Below, one piece after another: positions 45,967 through 55,537 of a DNA stretch of 64,000 bases. The notes beneath the pieces are model-generated. The model searched no databases. It saw only the letters and a list, made by a program, of their open reading frames with translations, and had not been told where the DNA came from. How positions within the stretch are numbered: position 1 is the first letter of the stretch; every line of letters starts with the position of its first letter. The DNA is taken from the NCBI RefSeq assembly GCF_900188035.1, contig NZ_FZNN01000006.1, positions 166,210 to 230,209 on the forward strand. The letters run 5' to 3'. Position numbers and translations under genes: made by a program. Origin of the DNA: Puniceibacterium sediminis (lineage in GTDB: Bacteria; Pseudomonadota; Alphaproteobacteria; Rhodobacterales; Rhodobacteraceae).

Positions 45967-47467
45967 CCACGCGCCCCCCGCGATCAAACAGCCAGAACAG
46001 CCCCAGACTAAGCGCCAGCAACAACAGTGCCGCCCCCGAGGCTGCCTCCATCCGGTAGGCCCCCATCAATTGATAAACCTTGAGCGGCAGCGTCGCATGG
46101 TCAGGGTCCGCGAACAGCGCGATCACGCCCAGATCGCCCATCGACAGCGCTGCCGTCAGCCCCCCGGCAAAGCCCAGTGGTCGGCGCAGCCGGGGCACCA
46201 GCACCCAGCGCAGCCAGGCCCAGCCCGACAGCCCCAGCGCAGCCCCAAGCCGCGCATAATCCGTACGCACCGCCTCTGCCTCGGGCCGCAGAATTCGCAG
46301 CGCAAAGGGCAGGGAGATCAGCGCATTGACCACCCCCGTCACCACCAGCGCATAATCCAGCGGGTTCACAAAGGGGCGCAGGATCAGGAACAGCCCCGTC
46401 CCCAGAACCAGCGGCGACACGGCAATCCCCGCAAGGCCCACCAACTCTCCGCGCCGCGTGGCCAGCGGCAGCGCCCACAGCAGGCACAGAAAGGTCGACC
46501 CCAGCGCCACCAGCACCGAATGCCCCGCCGCCTGCCAGACGGACGGCCCCAGCAGGAACAACCCCGGCACACCGCGCAGCACCACCATCGCCAGCGGCGT
46601 CAGCAGGAACGCCGCAACCATCGCGATCCAGATCACATCCAGCCCCCGCGCCAGCCCGCCGCCATCCCAGCGCATCACCACCCGGTCGCGCCCCACGCCG
46701 AACCCGGCAACGGACGACACGCGCAGCGCGAACACCCCCGCCGCCAGCGCAAGCGCCAGTTGGATCACGGCAAGCATGGATGCGCGCGCGAGGTCAAAGT
46801 CGAACCGCATCGCCTGATAAATCGCCAGCTCCACCGTCGTCGCCCGTGGCCCGCCGCCCAACGTCAGGGCAATGGCAAAGGACGAAAGACAAATCACAAA
46901 GATCACCGCAAAAGCCCCCGGCGCGATGCGCAGCAGCATCGGCGCCTCCAGCACCCGGAACACCTGCCCCCCGGGCAGGCCAAGCGTGGCGGCAAGCCGG
47001 AAACGCTCGGCCGGGATCGCCAGCCAGCCTTGCAGGATCATCCGCACCGCCAGCGGCAGGTTGAAAAACACATGCGCGATGATCACCCCGTGCATCCCAT
47101 AGATCGTGACTTCGGGCAGACCGGCCCAACGCAGCGCGGCATTCACCAGCCCCGATTGGCCAAACACCGCGAGTAATCCCAGCACCGCAACGATCACCGG
47201 CAGGATGAACGGCGCGCCCAGCAGGGCCACCAACAAACCCCGCCCAACAAACTGCCGCCGCGCCAGCGCCCGCGCCACCGGCACCGCGAACAGCACCGAC
47301 AGCGCCGCCGACAGCACCGCCTGCACCAGCGTGAACCGGATCGCGAGCCAATCGCCGGGGGCCAGCGCAGACCACGCCGCCCCCCGCCAGATTACTGCCG
47401 CCACGGGGCCAAGCGTCAGCCCCGCGACCAGCAGTCCCGCGATTACTGTGACAGTGCGGCGCGCCAT
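45953..47467 (-). CDS. thiP: Thiamine/thiamine pyrophosphate ABC transporter permease
   Basis: A 504-residue double-length permease with about 12 TM segments and two EAA-like loops: WLAIPAERFRLAATLGLPGG near residue 166 and VRTDYARLGAALGLSGWAWL near 400. This fused architecture is typical of ThiP and of FbpB-type iron permeases; the riboswitch and ThiB neighbour favour thiamine. The start at 47467 overlaps the thiB 3' end by 25 bases. Third position in a riboswitch-thiB-thiP-thiQ unit. Confidence 0.92.
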   Translation of the reverse strand: MARRTVTVIAGLLVAGLTLGPVAAVIWRGAAWSALAPGDWLAIRFTLVQAVLSAALSVLFAVPVARALARRQFVGRGLLVALLGAPFILPVIVAVLGLLAVFGQSGLVNAALRWAGLPEVTIYGMHGVIIAHVFFNLPLAVRMILQGWLAIPAERFRLAATLGLPGGQVFRVLEAPMLLRIAPGAFAVIFVICLSSFAIALTLGGGPRATTVELAIYQAMRFDFDLARASMLAVIQLALALAAGVFALRVSSVAGFGVGRDRVVMRWDGGGLARGLDVIWIAMVAAFLLTPLAMVVLRGVPGLFLLGPSVWQAAGHSVLVALGSTFLCLLWALPLATRRGELVGLAGIAVSPLVLGTGLFLILRPFVNPLDYALVVTGVVNALISLPFALRILRPEAEAVRTDYARLGAALGLSGWAWLRWVLVPRLRRPLGFAGGLTAALSMGDLGVIALFADPDHATLPLKVYQLMGAYRMEAASGAALLLLALSLGLFWLFDRGGRVDAKA

Positions 47468-48423
47468 GCTTCGATCGCCTTGTCCCGCAGATCGGCGGCC
47501 TCATCCTCGGAATAGAACAGCACCTTTTCCGGCAGATCGAGTTCCTTGAACCCTTCGGGCCATTCGTCCTGCGGCAGCGCCGCCGGAAAGGACCAGTTGC
47601 CGGTCGCGATCATGGTCTGGAACTCATGGCTGAGGATGAAACCCATGAACTGATCCGCCAGTTCTGGCTGATCCGTCCCCGCCACCTTGGCCGCCAATTC
47701 GACCATGAAATAATGCCCCTCAGGGAAGATCGCCGCCTTCTTGGTCCGGTCCTCCTCGGCAATGATGTGGTACGCGGGCGAGCTGGTGTAGGACAGCACC
47801 ATGTCGGCCTCACCATCGGTGAACAACCCGTAGGATTCCGACCAGCCCTTGGTCACCGTCAGGATCTTTGGCGCCAGCTTCTCCCAGGCCGCCTGCGCCC
47901 CGTCGCCATAAACCGCCTGCACCCACAGAACCAGCGCAAGGCCAGTGATCGACGTGCGCGGGTCCTGAATCACGATCTTCAGATCATCGGGCGCATCCAG
48001 CAGCGCATCGAACGACGCAGGTGCCTCGGCCATCCGCTCGGTGTTGTAGATGAACGCGGTGTGACCATAGTTGAAGGGCAGGAAAATCTCATCCGTCCAT
48101 TCGATCGGCAATGTCAGCGCATCCAGCGGCTGCCCATGCGGCGCAAACAGCCCGCTTTCGCGCGCCTTTTTCGTCACATCGGTGTTCAGACCAAATACGA
48201 TATCCGCCTCGGTCCGCGAGCCCTCAAGCAGGATCCGGGGCAGCAGATCGCCCGGCTTGAACTGCAGATCGCAGGCACACTGCGCCTCGAACATCTCTTC
48301 GATCCTGGGGCCGGGGCCCCATTCCGACGTGATGTAATCGCCTGCATAGACGGTAAGAACAGGGGTTTGCGCCAGCGCGGAACTGGCCGTCATCAAAGCC
48401 GCTGCAACTGTAAGTGCCTTCAT
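47443..48423 (-). CDS. thiB: Thiamine ABC transporter substrate-binding protein
   Basis: A 326-residue periplasmic binding protein. The signal peptide (MKALTVAAALMTASSALAQ) is followed by VLTVYAGDYITSEWGPGPRI, FEAQCACDLQF near residue 47 and LLEGSRTEADIVFGLNTDVT near 66. The segment GWSESYGLFTDGEADMVLSY near 190 carries the aromatic residues expected to sandwich the thiamine ring. The ATG at 48423 follows TTTGGAGGATGCC, better than the in-frame ATG four codons upstream. It is the first gene of thiBPQ under a TPP riboswitch. Confidence 0.93.
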   Translation of the reverse strand: MKALTVAAALMTASSALAQTPVLTVYAGDYITSEWGPGPRIEEMFEAQCACDLQFKPGDLLPRILLEGSRTEADIVFGLNTDVTKKARESGLFAPHGQPLDALTLPIEWTDEIFLPFNYGHTAFIYNTERMAEAPASFDALLDAPDDLKIVIQDPRTSITGLALVLWVQAVYGDGAQAAWEKLAPKILTVTKGWSESYGLFTDGEADMVLSYTSSPAYHIIAEEDRTKKAAIFPEGHYFMVELAAKVAGTDQPELADQFMGFILSHEFQTMIATGNWSFPAALPQDEWPEGFKELDLPEKVLFYSEDEAADLRDKAIEAWRAALSQ

Positions 48424-48470
48424 GGCATCCTCCAAAATTGCGACGGATGGGCAAAGTTGGAGCGTGCGTT

Positions 48471-48617
48471 CCAGACCTTCCCTCCGCCGGTGTTAACCGG
48501 TTCAGGTTCAACGGGTTCGCTTGCGCATCTCAGCTAGCGTGTTGGTCGCCTCATCCGGGCGGGAAACCGGTTCCCACTTTCCCTGATGAGGCACACGAAA
48601 GCACCCCGAGGTGGGCG
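48471..48617 (-). promoter_or_regulatory. TPP riboswitch controlling thiBPQ
   Basis: On the minus strand, about 50-195 bases before thiB, the conserved THI elements occur in order: ACCTCGGGGTGC (P1/P2), CTGAGATG near 48528-48535, ACCCGTTGAACCTGAACCGG (P4/P5) and GTTAACACCGGCGGAGGGA. Between GGGGTGC and CTGAGA there is an unusually long P3 region of about 65 bases with its own nested helix (CCTCATC / GATGAGG enclosing GGGAA / TTCCC). TPP riboswitches sense thiamine pyrophosphate and turn off translation or transcription. The sequence between the aptamer and ATG is short, suggesting translational control. Confidence 0.93.
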
Positions 48618-48722
48618 CCACACTAACCAAAGCCCCCCCAAGCGCAAGCAGTATGCCTCTTGCCCCCCGATAAATCCCACAATAGCGTCAGTGACGAAAT
48701 TTGATCAAATTATGGAAACCCG

Positions 48723-49172
48723 ATGCCAGACCTACATATCGTCTCGATGGCGGACGCGCCGCGCGTCGCCGAAGCGGTCGCCGCACTGCTTCAGGAACTT
48801 GATCCAACCGGCCACCGCACCGCCACGACCCTTTTTCCAGTCGTAACCGAAACGCTTTCCCTGCAAAGCGTGACCGGCATCCTCGCCACCGATGAAAAGG
48901 GCACCGCAGGCCTTGTGATGCTGAACGACTGTGCCGCGATCTACGCGGGTGGCCGGTTCGGCGAAATCACCGAACTCTGGATCCGCCCGGACCTCCGCTC
49001 GCAGGGGCTGGCGTCACGGATGCTCCACAAGGTGCGAGAAATCGGCGCGACACGCGGCTGGCACCGGATCGAAGTCGGCGCGCCAAACCGCGCAACCTGG
49101 GCCCGCACGCTGGCCTTTTACCAGCGCGAAGGCTTTGCCGAGGTCGGACCGCGCCTGCGCTGCCTGCTCTGA
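48723..49172 (+). CDS. GNAT family N-acetyltransferase
   Basis: A 149-residue GNAT protein. The acetyl-CoA-binding motif is EITELWIRPDLRSQGLASRM near residue 80-100 (RxxGxA pattern R-S-Q-G-L-A), followed by NRATWARTLAFYQREGFAEV near 122-140. The N-terminus PDLHIVSMADAPRVAEAVAA is a typical first strand and helix. Substrate unknown. It is divergent from the thiBPQ riboswitch and precedes aroC by 67 bases. Confidence 0.87.
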   Translation: MPDLHIVSMADAPRVAEAVAALLQELDPTGHRTATTLFPVVTETLSLQSVTGILATDEKGTAGLVMLNDCAAIYAGGRFGEITELWIRPDLRSQGLASRMLHKVREIGATRGWHRIEVGAPNRATWARTLAFYQREGFAEVGPRLRCLL

Positions 49173-49239
49173 TCCCCGCAACGCTTGAGCCTGCCGCGCC
49201 GCTTCGCTATGCCCTCTGCAACAGACGGAGTTTCCTGAC

Positions 49240-50340
49240 ATGAGCCTCAATACCTTCGGCCACCTCTTCCGCGTCACCACCTGGGGCGAAAGCCACGGGC
49301 CTGCGCTTGGCGCAACCGTCGATGGCGTGCCGCCCGGCGTCGCGATTGACGAAGAGATGATTCAGGTCTGGCTCGACAAGCGTAAACCCGGCACCAGCAA
49401 ATACACCACACAGCGCAAGGAACCCGATCAGGTCCGCATCCTGTCCGGCGTGTTTGAGGGCCAGACCACCGGGACCCCCGTCCAGCTGATGATCGAAAAC
49501 ACCGATCAGAGATCCAAGGACTATGGCGACATCGCCGAGAAATTCCGCCCCGGCCATGCCGATATCACCTATTGGCAGAAATACGGCATCCGCGATTATC
49601 GCGGCGGCGGGCGGTCGTCTGCCCGTGAAACCGCCGCGCGCGTGGCGGCCGGCGGGCTTGCCCGTGCCGCGCTGAACACCCTTGCACCGGGGATCGAAAT
49701 TCAGGGCTACATGACCCAGATGGGGCCGCACGCCATCACCGGCGAACGCGACATGTCCCAGATCGACCAGAACCCGTTCTGGGTGCCCTCGGCTGAAACC
49801 GCAGACACCTGGGCCAACTACCTTGAATCCCTGCGTAAATCCGGCAATTCCGTCGGCGCGATCATCGAGGTCGTGGCCCGCAATGTTCCCCCCGGCCTTG
49901 GCGCGCCGGTCTATGGCAAGCTCGACACCGACCTTGCCGCCGCGATGATGTCGATCAACGCCGTCAAAGGCGTGGAAATCGGGGAAGGCATGGCCGCGGC
50001 GATGCTGACAGGCGAAGACAACGCGGATGAGATTTTCATGGGCAACGATGGCAAACCGGTGTTCAGCTCGAACCACGCGGGCGGCATCCTTGGCGGCATC
50101 TCGACCGGGCAGGATGTTGTCGTGCGCTTCGCCGTCAAACCCACCTCGTCGATCCTGAAACCGCGCCAGACCATCACCAAATCCGGTGAATCCGCCGAAA
50201 TCATCACCAAGGGCCGCCACGACCCCTGCGTCGGCATCCGCGCGGTACCAGTGGGCGAGGCGATGATGGCCAGCGTGATCCTTGACCACCTGCTGCTGCA
50301 CCGTGGCCAGATCGGTGCAAACCGCGGCAAGATCGGCTAA
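49240..50340 (+). CDS. aroC: Chorismate synthase
   Basis: A 366-residue FMN-dependent enzyme forming chorismate from EPSP, last step of the shikimate pathway. The three signature regions are present: [18 protein letters not shown] near residue 16, [20 protein letters not shown] near 103 with [20 protein letters not shown] near 122, and [20 protein letters not shown] near 275. The length is normal. The ATG at 49240 follows ACGGAGTTTCCTGAC. Confidence 0.98.
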   Translation: MSLNTFGHLFRVTTWGESHGPALGATVDGVPPGVAIDEEMIQVWLDKRKPGTSKYTTQRKEPDQVRILSGVFEGQTTGTPVQLMIENTDQRSKDYGDIAEKFRPGHADITYWQKYGIRDYRGGGRSSARETAARVAAGGLARAALNTLAPGIEIQGYMTQMGPHAITGERDMSQIDQNPFWVPSAETADTWANYLESLRKSGNSVGAIIEVVARNVPPGLGAPVYGKLDTDLAAAMMSINAVKGVEIGEGMAAAMLTGEDNADEIFMGNDGKPVFSSNHAGGILGGISTGQDVVVRFAVKPTSSILKPRQTITKSGESAEIITKGRHDPCVGIRAVPVGEAMMASVILDHLLLHRGQIGANRGKIG

Positions 50341-50418
50341 AACCTTCCCGTATCATCGGACCCAAAAGAAACTTGGAAACAACGCAGGCCGAGGGGCAGC
50401 GCGCCCCCCGGCGACGCC

Positions 50419-51288
50419 TCAGATAACCCGCTGCTTTGACAGTTGCACCGCAAGAATCCCCAGCGCGATCACCACGACCCCGACCACATCCCAGATCCCC
50501 AGCGCCTCGCCCAGCAGGGCCGCCGCGATGGCGACGCCGAAAAACGGGTTGAGGAAATGGAAGGTCGCCGCCTTGACCGCGCCGATCCGTTCGACCAGCA
50601 GGAACCAGACCAGCGTCGCCACAACCCCCGGCACCAGCGTCGTGTACCAGAAGGCCCAGAATAACGTCCAGGACCACTGCACGTCAAAACTCTCAAACGC
50701 CACCGCCGGCCCGATCAACGCCGCAGACCCCACCAGCATCTGCAATCCCACCACCATCATCACATTGCCTTTGGAGGTGGTCCCGCGCAGCGTCAGCGTC
50801 GCCGTGGCCAGCGCAACGCCACCCAGAATGCACAGGGACAGGCCATAGAGGTCCACACCGCCGCTGATCCGCGCGCCCATGATCAGGACAACGCCCAGCA
50901 CCCCAACACACAGGCCCACGATCCCCAGCGGCCCCAGCCGGTCGCGGAACAGCACCCAGCCCGCCAGCGCCACCATCAGCGGCATAGTCGATGCGATGAT
51001 CGCCGCCAGTGACGCCTGCACCGTCTGCATCGCGACAAAATTCAGACCAAGGTAAAGCGCGTTCTGGCAAATGCCAAAGATCACCACGGACCGCCACTGC
51101 TTGCCGCTCAGGTGCCAGCTTTGCCCCATCGCCTTGGCGATCAGCACCGCAATAATCCCCGAAAACAGAAACCGCAGCGCCAGTGCATAAAGCGGCGGCG
51201 CTGCCACCACGATGATCCGCGCCGAGGTAAAGGCCGAGGACCACATCGCCGCAAAGGCCAGCCCCATGAGTATCGCGCGCAGGTCCAT
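50419..51288 (-). CDS. EamA/DMT family transporter
   Basis: A 289-residue protein with ten hydrophobic segments in two EamA repeats (residues 8-138 and 155-285), e.g. LAFAAMWSSAFTSARIIVV and FHFLNPFFGVAIAAALLGEA. The drug/metabolite exporters of this type export amino acids or other metabolites; substrate unknown. The ATG at 51288 follows CCGGGAGACACG; the frame continues 50 codons upstream without similarity. It sits between convergent aroC and the upstream cytochrome b gene on the same strand. Confidence 0.9.
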   Translation of the reverse strand: MDLRAILMGLAFAAMWSSAFTSARIIVVAAPPLYALALRFLFSGIIAVLIAKAMGQSWHLSGKQWRSVVIFGICQNALYLGLNFVAMQTVQASLAAIIASTMPLMVALAGWVLFRDRLGPLGIVGLCVGVLGVVLIMGARISGGVDLYGLSLCILGGVALATATLTLRGTTSKGNVMMVVGLQMLVGSAALIGPAVAFESFDVQWSWTLFWAFWYTTLVPGVVATLVWFLLVERIGAVKAATFHFLNPFFGVAIAAALLGEALGIWDVVGVVVIALGILAVQLSKQRVI

Positions 51289-51349
51289 CGTGTCTCCCGG
51301 TTTGCCTGCGCGCACATGACCCGCTCCGGGGGAAAGGGTCAAGCGCGGC

Positions 51350-51877
51350 TCAGAGAAACCGATGTAACTTGCGCGGTGCCATGATGTGCAATGCCTTGTC
51401 CCGCAAAGCAAAGTGGCGCCAGACATGAAAGCCAACATGCAGCCCGACGATCATGATCAGCAGATCCAACTCGATTGCATACACCTGCGCCACCAACCGG
51501 TCCGAGCTTGGCATGCCCAGCGATGTCGCACCTGCCTCGAACCCATTCGTCCAAAGCTGTGCAACTAGGCTCAGACCTAACATGAACCCGGTGCCAGCCA
51601 CCGCGAACAGCCCCCAGATCAGCGCTCTGTGCAATGTACGATGCAACACCCTGCCCCAGTCTGGCAGTTTCGGCCCCGGAGGCCCGGCAAACCCGCGCCG
51701 CAGATAATCCGCAGTCCAGCCAAGCGCGAGGGTGACAACGACGAAGCCCAGCACGAAATGCAGCTTCACAGCCCAGCTCCCGACCCGCGCCACGTCCGAG
51801 GGGCGCACCAGCAGAAACCACACCAGCAGTGGCACGATGCTCCAGTGAACCCATTTCAGTGCCTGTCGCCGTGTCAT
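51350..51877 (-). CDS. Cytochrome b561-like (cytochrome b/b6 domain) protein
   Basis: A 175-residue di-haem-type membrane cytochrome with four TM segments. Histidines suitable as haem ligands lie at LKWVHWSIVPLLVWF (TM1), VKLHFVLGFVVVTLA (TM2), HRTLHRALIWG (TM3) and IVGLHVGFHVWRHFAL (TM4). It belongs to the Ni,Fe-hydrogenase/thiosulfate-reductase cytochrome b group; no partner dehydrogenase is adjacent, so its electron donor is unknown. The ATG at 51877 is used because similarity begins at LKWVHW. Confidence 0.83.
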   Translation of the reverse strand: MTRRQALKWVHWSIVPLLVWFLLVRPSDVARVGSWAVKLHFVLGFVVVTLALGWTADYLRRGFAGPPGPKLPDWGRVLHRTLHRALIWGLFAVAGTGFMLGLSLVAQLWTNGFEAGATSLGMPSSDRLVAQVYAIELDLLIMIVGLHVGFHVWRHFALRDKALHIMAPRKLHRFL

Positions 51878-52005
51878 GCTGCCTCTATTCGGTCCTTCCC
51901 CATAGCCAACGCACACCCCTTCCGAAAGTTTCAGCTGAAAGTTTCAGCAACCGCAATTTCCGTCTCCATGCTATGCTTTTACGGTTTTCAGCCAGCGAGC
52001 GTCCC

Positions 52006-52293
52006 ATGAATGACATCCCCTCAAACCGCCCCGACCTTCAGGACAGCAGATTTTCCCGCGCCGACATGGCCCGCAGCCGTTTTACCGACATCAACCTGTC
52101 CGAAGCCGTCTTTGATGACGTCAATCTTTCGCGGATCACCATCACCGACGCGAGCCTGGAAGACGCCCGAATTTCGGACGCCTCGCTGCGCAACTTGGCG
52201 ATCAGCGATGTGGACATGACCGGCATGACCATCGACGGCCTGCTGGTCACCGACCTTCTGGCCGCGCATGCGAAGCTGACTTCACAAAGCTAA
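52006..52293 (+). CDS. Pentapeptide-repeat-like protein
   Basis: A 95-residue protein built mostly of pentapeptide-like units, A(D/N)LXX variants: DLQDSRFSRADMARSRFTDI, NLSEAVFDDVNLSRITITDA, SLEDARISDASLRNLAISDV. It would form a short right-handed quadrilateral beta-helix. Single-domain pentapeptide proteins have varied roles and no function can be given. The ATG at 52006 starts the repeats; the ribosome site is weak. Its 3' side meets the terminator of the convergent ccrM. Confidence 0.75.
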   Translation: MNDIPSNRPDLQDSRFSRADMARSRFTDINLSEAVFDDVNLSRITITDASLEDARISDASLRNLAISDVDMTGMTIDGLLVTDLLAAHAKLTSQS

Positions 52294-52317
52294 GCCTTCG
52301 CGTCAAAAGACAAAAAA

Positions 52318-52339
52318 CCCCGCCTGCGAACAGGCGGGG
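52318..52339 (-). terminator. Rho-independent terminator of ccrM
   Basis: A perfect 9-bp stem (CCCCGCCTG / CAGGCGGGG) with a CGAA loop. On the minus strand it is followed by a T-run (complement of CAAAAAA), about 80 bases past the ccrM stop. It may also affect the convergent pentapeptide-repeat gene. Confidence 0.85.
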
Positions 52340-52420
52340 CCAGTCAGCACCTCAGCACAAGGCGAGGCGCGGCGGTGTTCGGGTTGTGTTTTGAAACTTC
52401 GGAACTGCGGCCTCTCAGGC

Positions 52421-53569
<1,149 letters not shown>

Positions 53570-53590
53570 TCATTTGGTTGGGTAAAGGAT

Positions 53591-53629
53591 GATTCATTGG
53601 CGAATCGGCGTCAATTTGTTTTTTGAATC
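53591..53629. promoter_or_regulatory. Cluster of three GANTC sites upstream of ccrM
   Basis: GATTC at 53591-53595, GAATC at 53602-53606 and GAATC at 53625-53629 lie within 39 bases, 55-93 bases upstream of the ccrM start. In Caulobacter the ccrM promoter region contains GANTC sites whose methylation state affects its expression. The spacing suggests a similar control, but the promoter itself is not identified. Confidence 0.5.
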
Positions 53630-53639
53630 AGTGGGTTAA

Positions 53640-54260
53640 CTATTCCCCTTGATACAAGATATTGTGGACCGGCTTGAACGAACGTCTATGATGAGGGGTC
53701 ACCCCCATATCTCGGAGCGCATCTCTGTGCTTTTTCGACGGATATCCCATGTTCGTTTCCCATCCATAGCCCGGATAGTGTTGCGCCAAATCCCACATCA
53801 GCCGGTCGCGTGCTGTTTTTGCCACGATCGACGCTGCCGCAATCGAAACCGACCGCCCGTCGCCCCCGATCACCGCCGTCGCAGGCAGCGTCAGGCCCCG
53901 GGGAATAAGATTGCCATCGACAAGCACATGATCCGGCTGGGCACCCAGCGCGGCAATCGCCCGTTCCATCGCAAGGTGACTGGCCCGCAGGATGTTTATC
54001 TCGTCGATCTCCTCGACGCTCGCCTCGCCCATCCCGACCTCTGCCATCTCAAGGATCTGCGCACAGAGCGCCTCGCGCCGCCGGGCTGTCAGTTTCTTTG
54101 AATCGTTCAGCCCCTCGGGAATACGGGCCGGGTCCAGCCAGACCGCACAAGCCAGCACCGGGCCAGCCAGCGGCCCGCGCCCCACCTCGTCCACACCAAC
54201 GACACGCAGCGCGCCGCCAGCGCGCAATTCTTCTTCAAAGCTGTAATCAGGTCCAATCAT
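53640..54260 (-). CDS. rnhB: Ribonuclease HII
   Basis: A 206-residue type 2 RNase H that removes ribonucleotides and RNA primers from DNA. The catalytic D-E-D pattern is clear: VVGVDEVGRGPLAGPVLACA near residue 20 (Asp-Glu), DHVLVDGNLIPRG near 110 (Asp), and IAAASIVAKTARDRLMWDLA near 138 (Asp), plus GLNDSKKLTARRREAL near 52. The start at 54260 follows AGAGGGG; the frame is open upstream but without similarity. It is encoded directly upstream of ccrM. Confidence 0.95.
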   Translation of the reverse strand: MIGPDYSFEEELRAGGALRVVGVDEVGRGPLAGPVLACAVWLDPARIPEGLNDSKKLTARRREALCAQILEMAEVGMGEASVEEIDEINILRASHLAMERAIAALGAQPDHVLVDGNLIPRGLTLPATAVIGGDGRSVSIAAASIVAKTARDRLMWDLAQHYPGYGWETNMGYPSKKHRDALRDMGVTPHHRRSFKPVHNILYQGE

Positions 54261-54456
54261 CCCCTCTTGAAACCGCAGGCGGCACAACTTGCAAGCGCCG
54301 CCCTGCCCGGCATCGCGCAGAAACGAATATTTCCGGTCTCCCCCGCCCACATTCGGCAGGACCACACTCGCAAAAGGCCCCCGCTTCACCTGCCCATGAA
54401 TCTCCCGGCGGAGTCGCCGGAAAGGCAGCGCGCCCAAACCCCATAGGCAAAAAAGA

Positions 54457-54484
54457 CGCGCGGGCCTTTTGCAGGTCCCGCGCG
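54457..54484 (-). terminator. Terminator of the 54527-55051 gene
   Basis: A GC-rich hairpin (CGCGCGGG-CC / GG-T-CCCGCGCG, one bulged base) with a 7-base loop; on the minus strand it is followed by a T-run (complement of CAAAAAAG). The remaining spacer up to rnhB (54261-54456) shows nothing recognisable apart from the rnhB ribosome site. Confidence 0.75.
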
Positions 54485-54526
54485 CCTCCGGTGCGACCTT
54501 CGCGCACCTCTGCTCGACCCTGAAAC

Positions 54527-55051
54527 TCAGCGGCGGGCGATCTCGTATCCGCTGCGACGCAGGCAGCTTGGCTCATATACCGACACATTGCCTTGGCGGG
54601 TGCGCGCCGTGGTACGGCAGTAGTCCGGCAGGCTGCGGCTCTGGTCATAGCGTTGCTGCAGGCAGCGCGCCTCGAACACCTGCGCACCGCCCCGTGGACT
54701 GATCAGGCAGCTTGACGGCAGCGGCGCGCGACCGCGTCCGAAATCCTGACGGCCATGCTTTCCGAACCGACCACGGTTTTCGTAACGGTTGCGGTCATTG
54801 TAAAAGTCGCGGTCGACATACCCATATTCATGACGCGGCTCCGGTTCGACTTGGCGGGCCTTCTTTTTCTTCTTTTTGTCGTCATCGTGGTCCTTCGCAT
54901 TCTTGATCGCCGCACCAACGATCAGCAGGGTCGTTCCTATGCCCAGCGCGCGCAGCAGCGCTTCATTGGTCTCGGCGCGGGCGGGTGCGGCAGTCAGCCC
55001 TGTCAGGGCGACAGCGGCGGCCAGGACGGTGATGATGAATTTGCGGGACAT
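54527..55051 (-). CDS. Exported or membrane protein of unknown function with Lys-rich linker
   Basis: A 174-residue protein I cannot assign. It has a signal peptide (MSRKFIITVLAAAVALTGLT, cleavage near ARA-E), a short hydrophobic stretch at about 36-49, then an extremely charged segment DHDDDKKKKKKARQ at 54-67, a Tyr/Arg-rich region, and a C-terminal domain with four cysteines (115, 130, 145, 163) that could form two disulfides. The four-Cys C-terminal domain looks conserved in character (SSCLISPRGGAQVFEARCL... LPDYCRT... EPSCL). The ATG at 55051 follows CAGGAGATCCCC. Confidence 0.78.
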   Translation of the reverse strand: MSRKFIITVLAAAVALTGLTAAPARAETNEALLRALGIGTTLLIVGAAIKNAKDHDDDKKKKKKARQVEPEPRHEYGYVDRDFYNDRNRYENRGRFGKHGRQDFGRGRAPLPSSCLISPRGGAQVFEARCLQQRYDQSRSLPDYCRTTARTRQGNVSVYEPSCLRRSGYEIARR

Positions 55052-55246
55052 GGGGATCTCCTGTCTGATACTTGTCCGCCTCGCGACGGCTTTATGGTCA
55101 CGCACCGATCATTGGTCCGCGTCGATGCACCAACCCTGTCCCGCCCCTGCAAAGTCAGGCAATAACGCCCCCTTGTTATCGAATATCAGCGTGCAGAACC
55201 CCCGTGGTTATTGAATATCCACCAGTTTCCCGTCAGCGTGGCCCAC

Positions 55247-55537
55247 ATGAAAACCCTTGCCCTCCTCCTTGCCCTTTTGGTCCCGGTGCTTGTCACTGCC
55301 GGACCCGCGCAGGCGGCCTGCTATGCCGATTACAAGGCCAAGCAGGACGGCCCCCTGCGCCTGCACTATGGTGTCGCGGAAATTCGCGGCGCCTGCACGG
55401 TCCAGGCCGCAAAGGCCGATCTGGCCCCCCGTCTTGACAGTCAGGGCTGGACCCTGCTCAGCGTGGTTTCGGTCTTTGACGAGACCGGGTTGAACAAAAG
55501 GAAAGCCAGTGCCGGACAATACTTCCTCCGCTTCTGA
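55247..55537 (+). CDS. Small secreted protein of unknown function (96 residues)
   Basis: A 96-residue protein with a clear signal peptide (MKTLALLLALLVPVLVTAGP AQA) cleaved near residue 23-24 and a mature part of about 72 residues with two cysteines (25 and 50) able to form a disulfide. The end reads SAGQYFLRF. No family is recognised. Its last 29 bases overlap the next gene (GTG at 55509), so the two are translationally coupled. The pairing of a small periplasmic protein with a membrane protein bearing a winged helix suggests a sensor partner role, which is an inference. Confidence 0.75.
   Translation: MKTLALLLALLVPVLVTAGPAQAACYADYKAKQDGPLRLHYGVAEIRGACTVQAAKADLAPRLDSQGWTLLSVVSVFDETGLNKRKASAGQYFLRF

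Noticed and set aside
48530..48600. Cobalamin-riboswitch-like stretch inside the thiB leader
   Set aside because: It lies between conserved TPP elements and pairs with itself as an extended P3 helix; no B12-box sequence is present.
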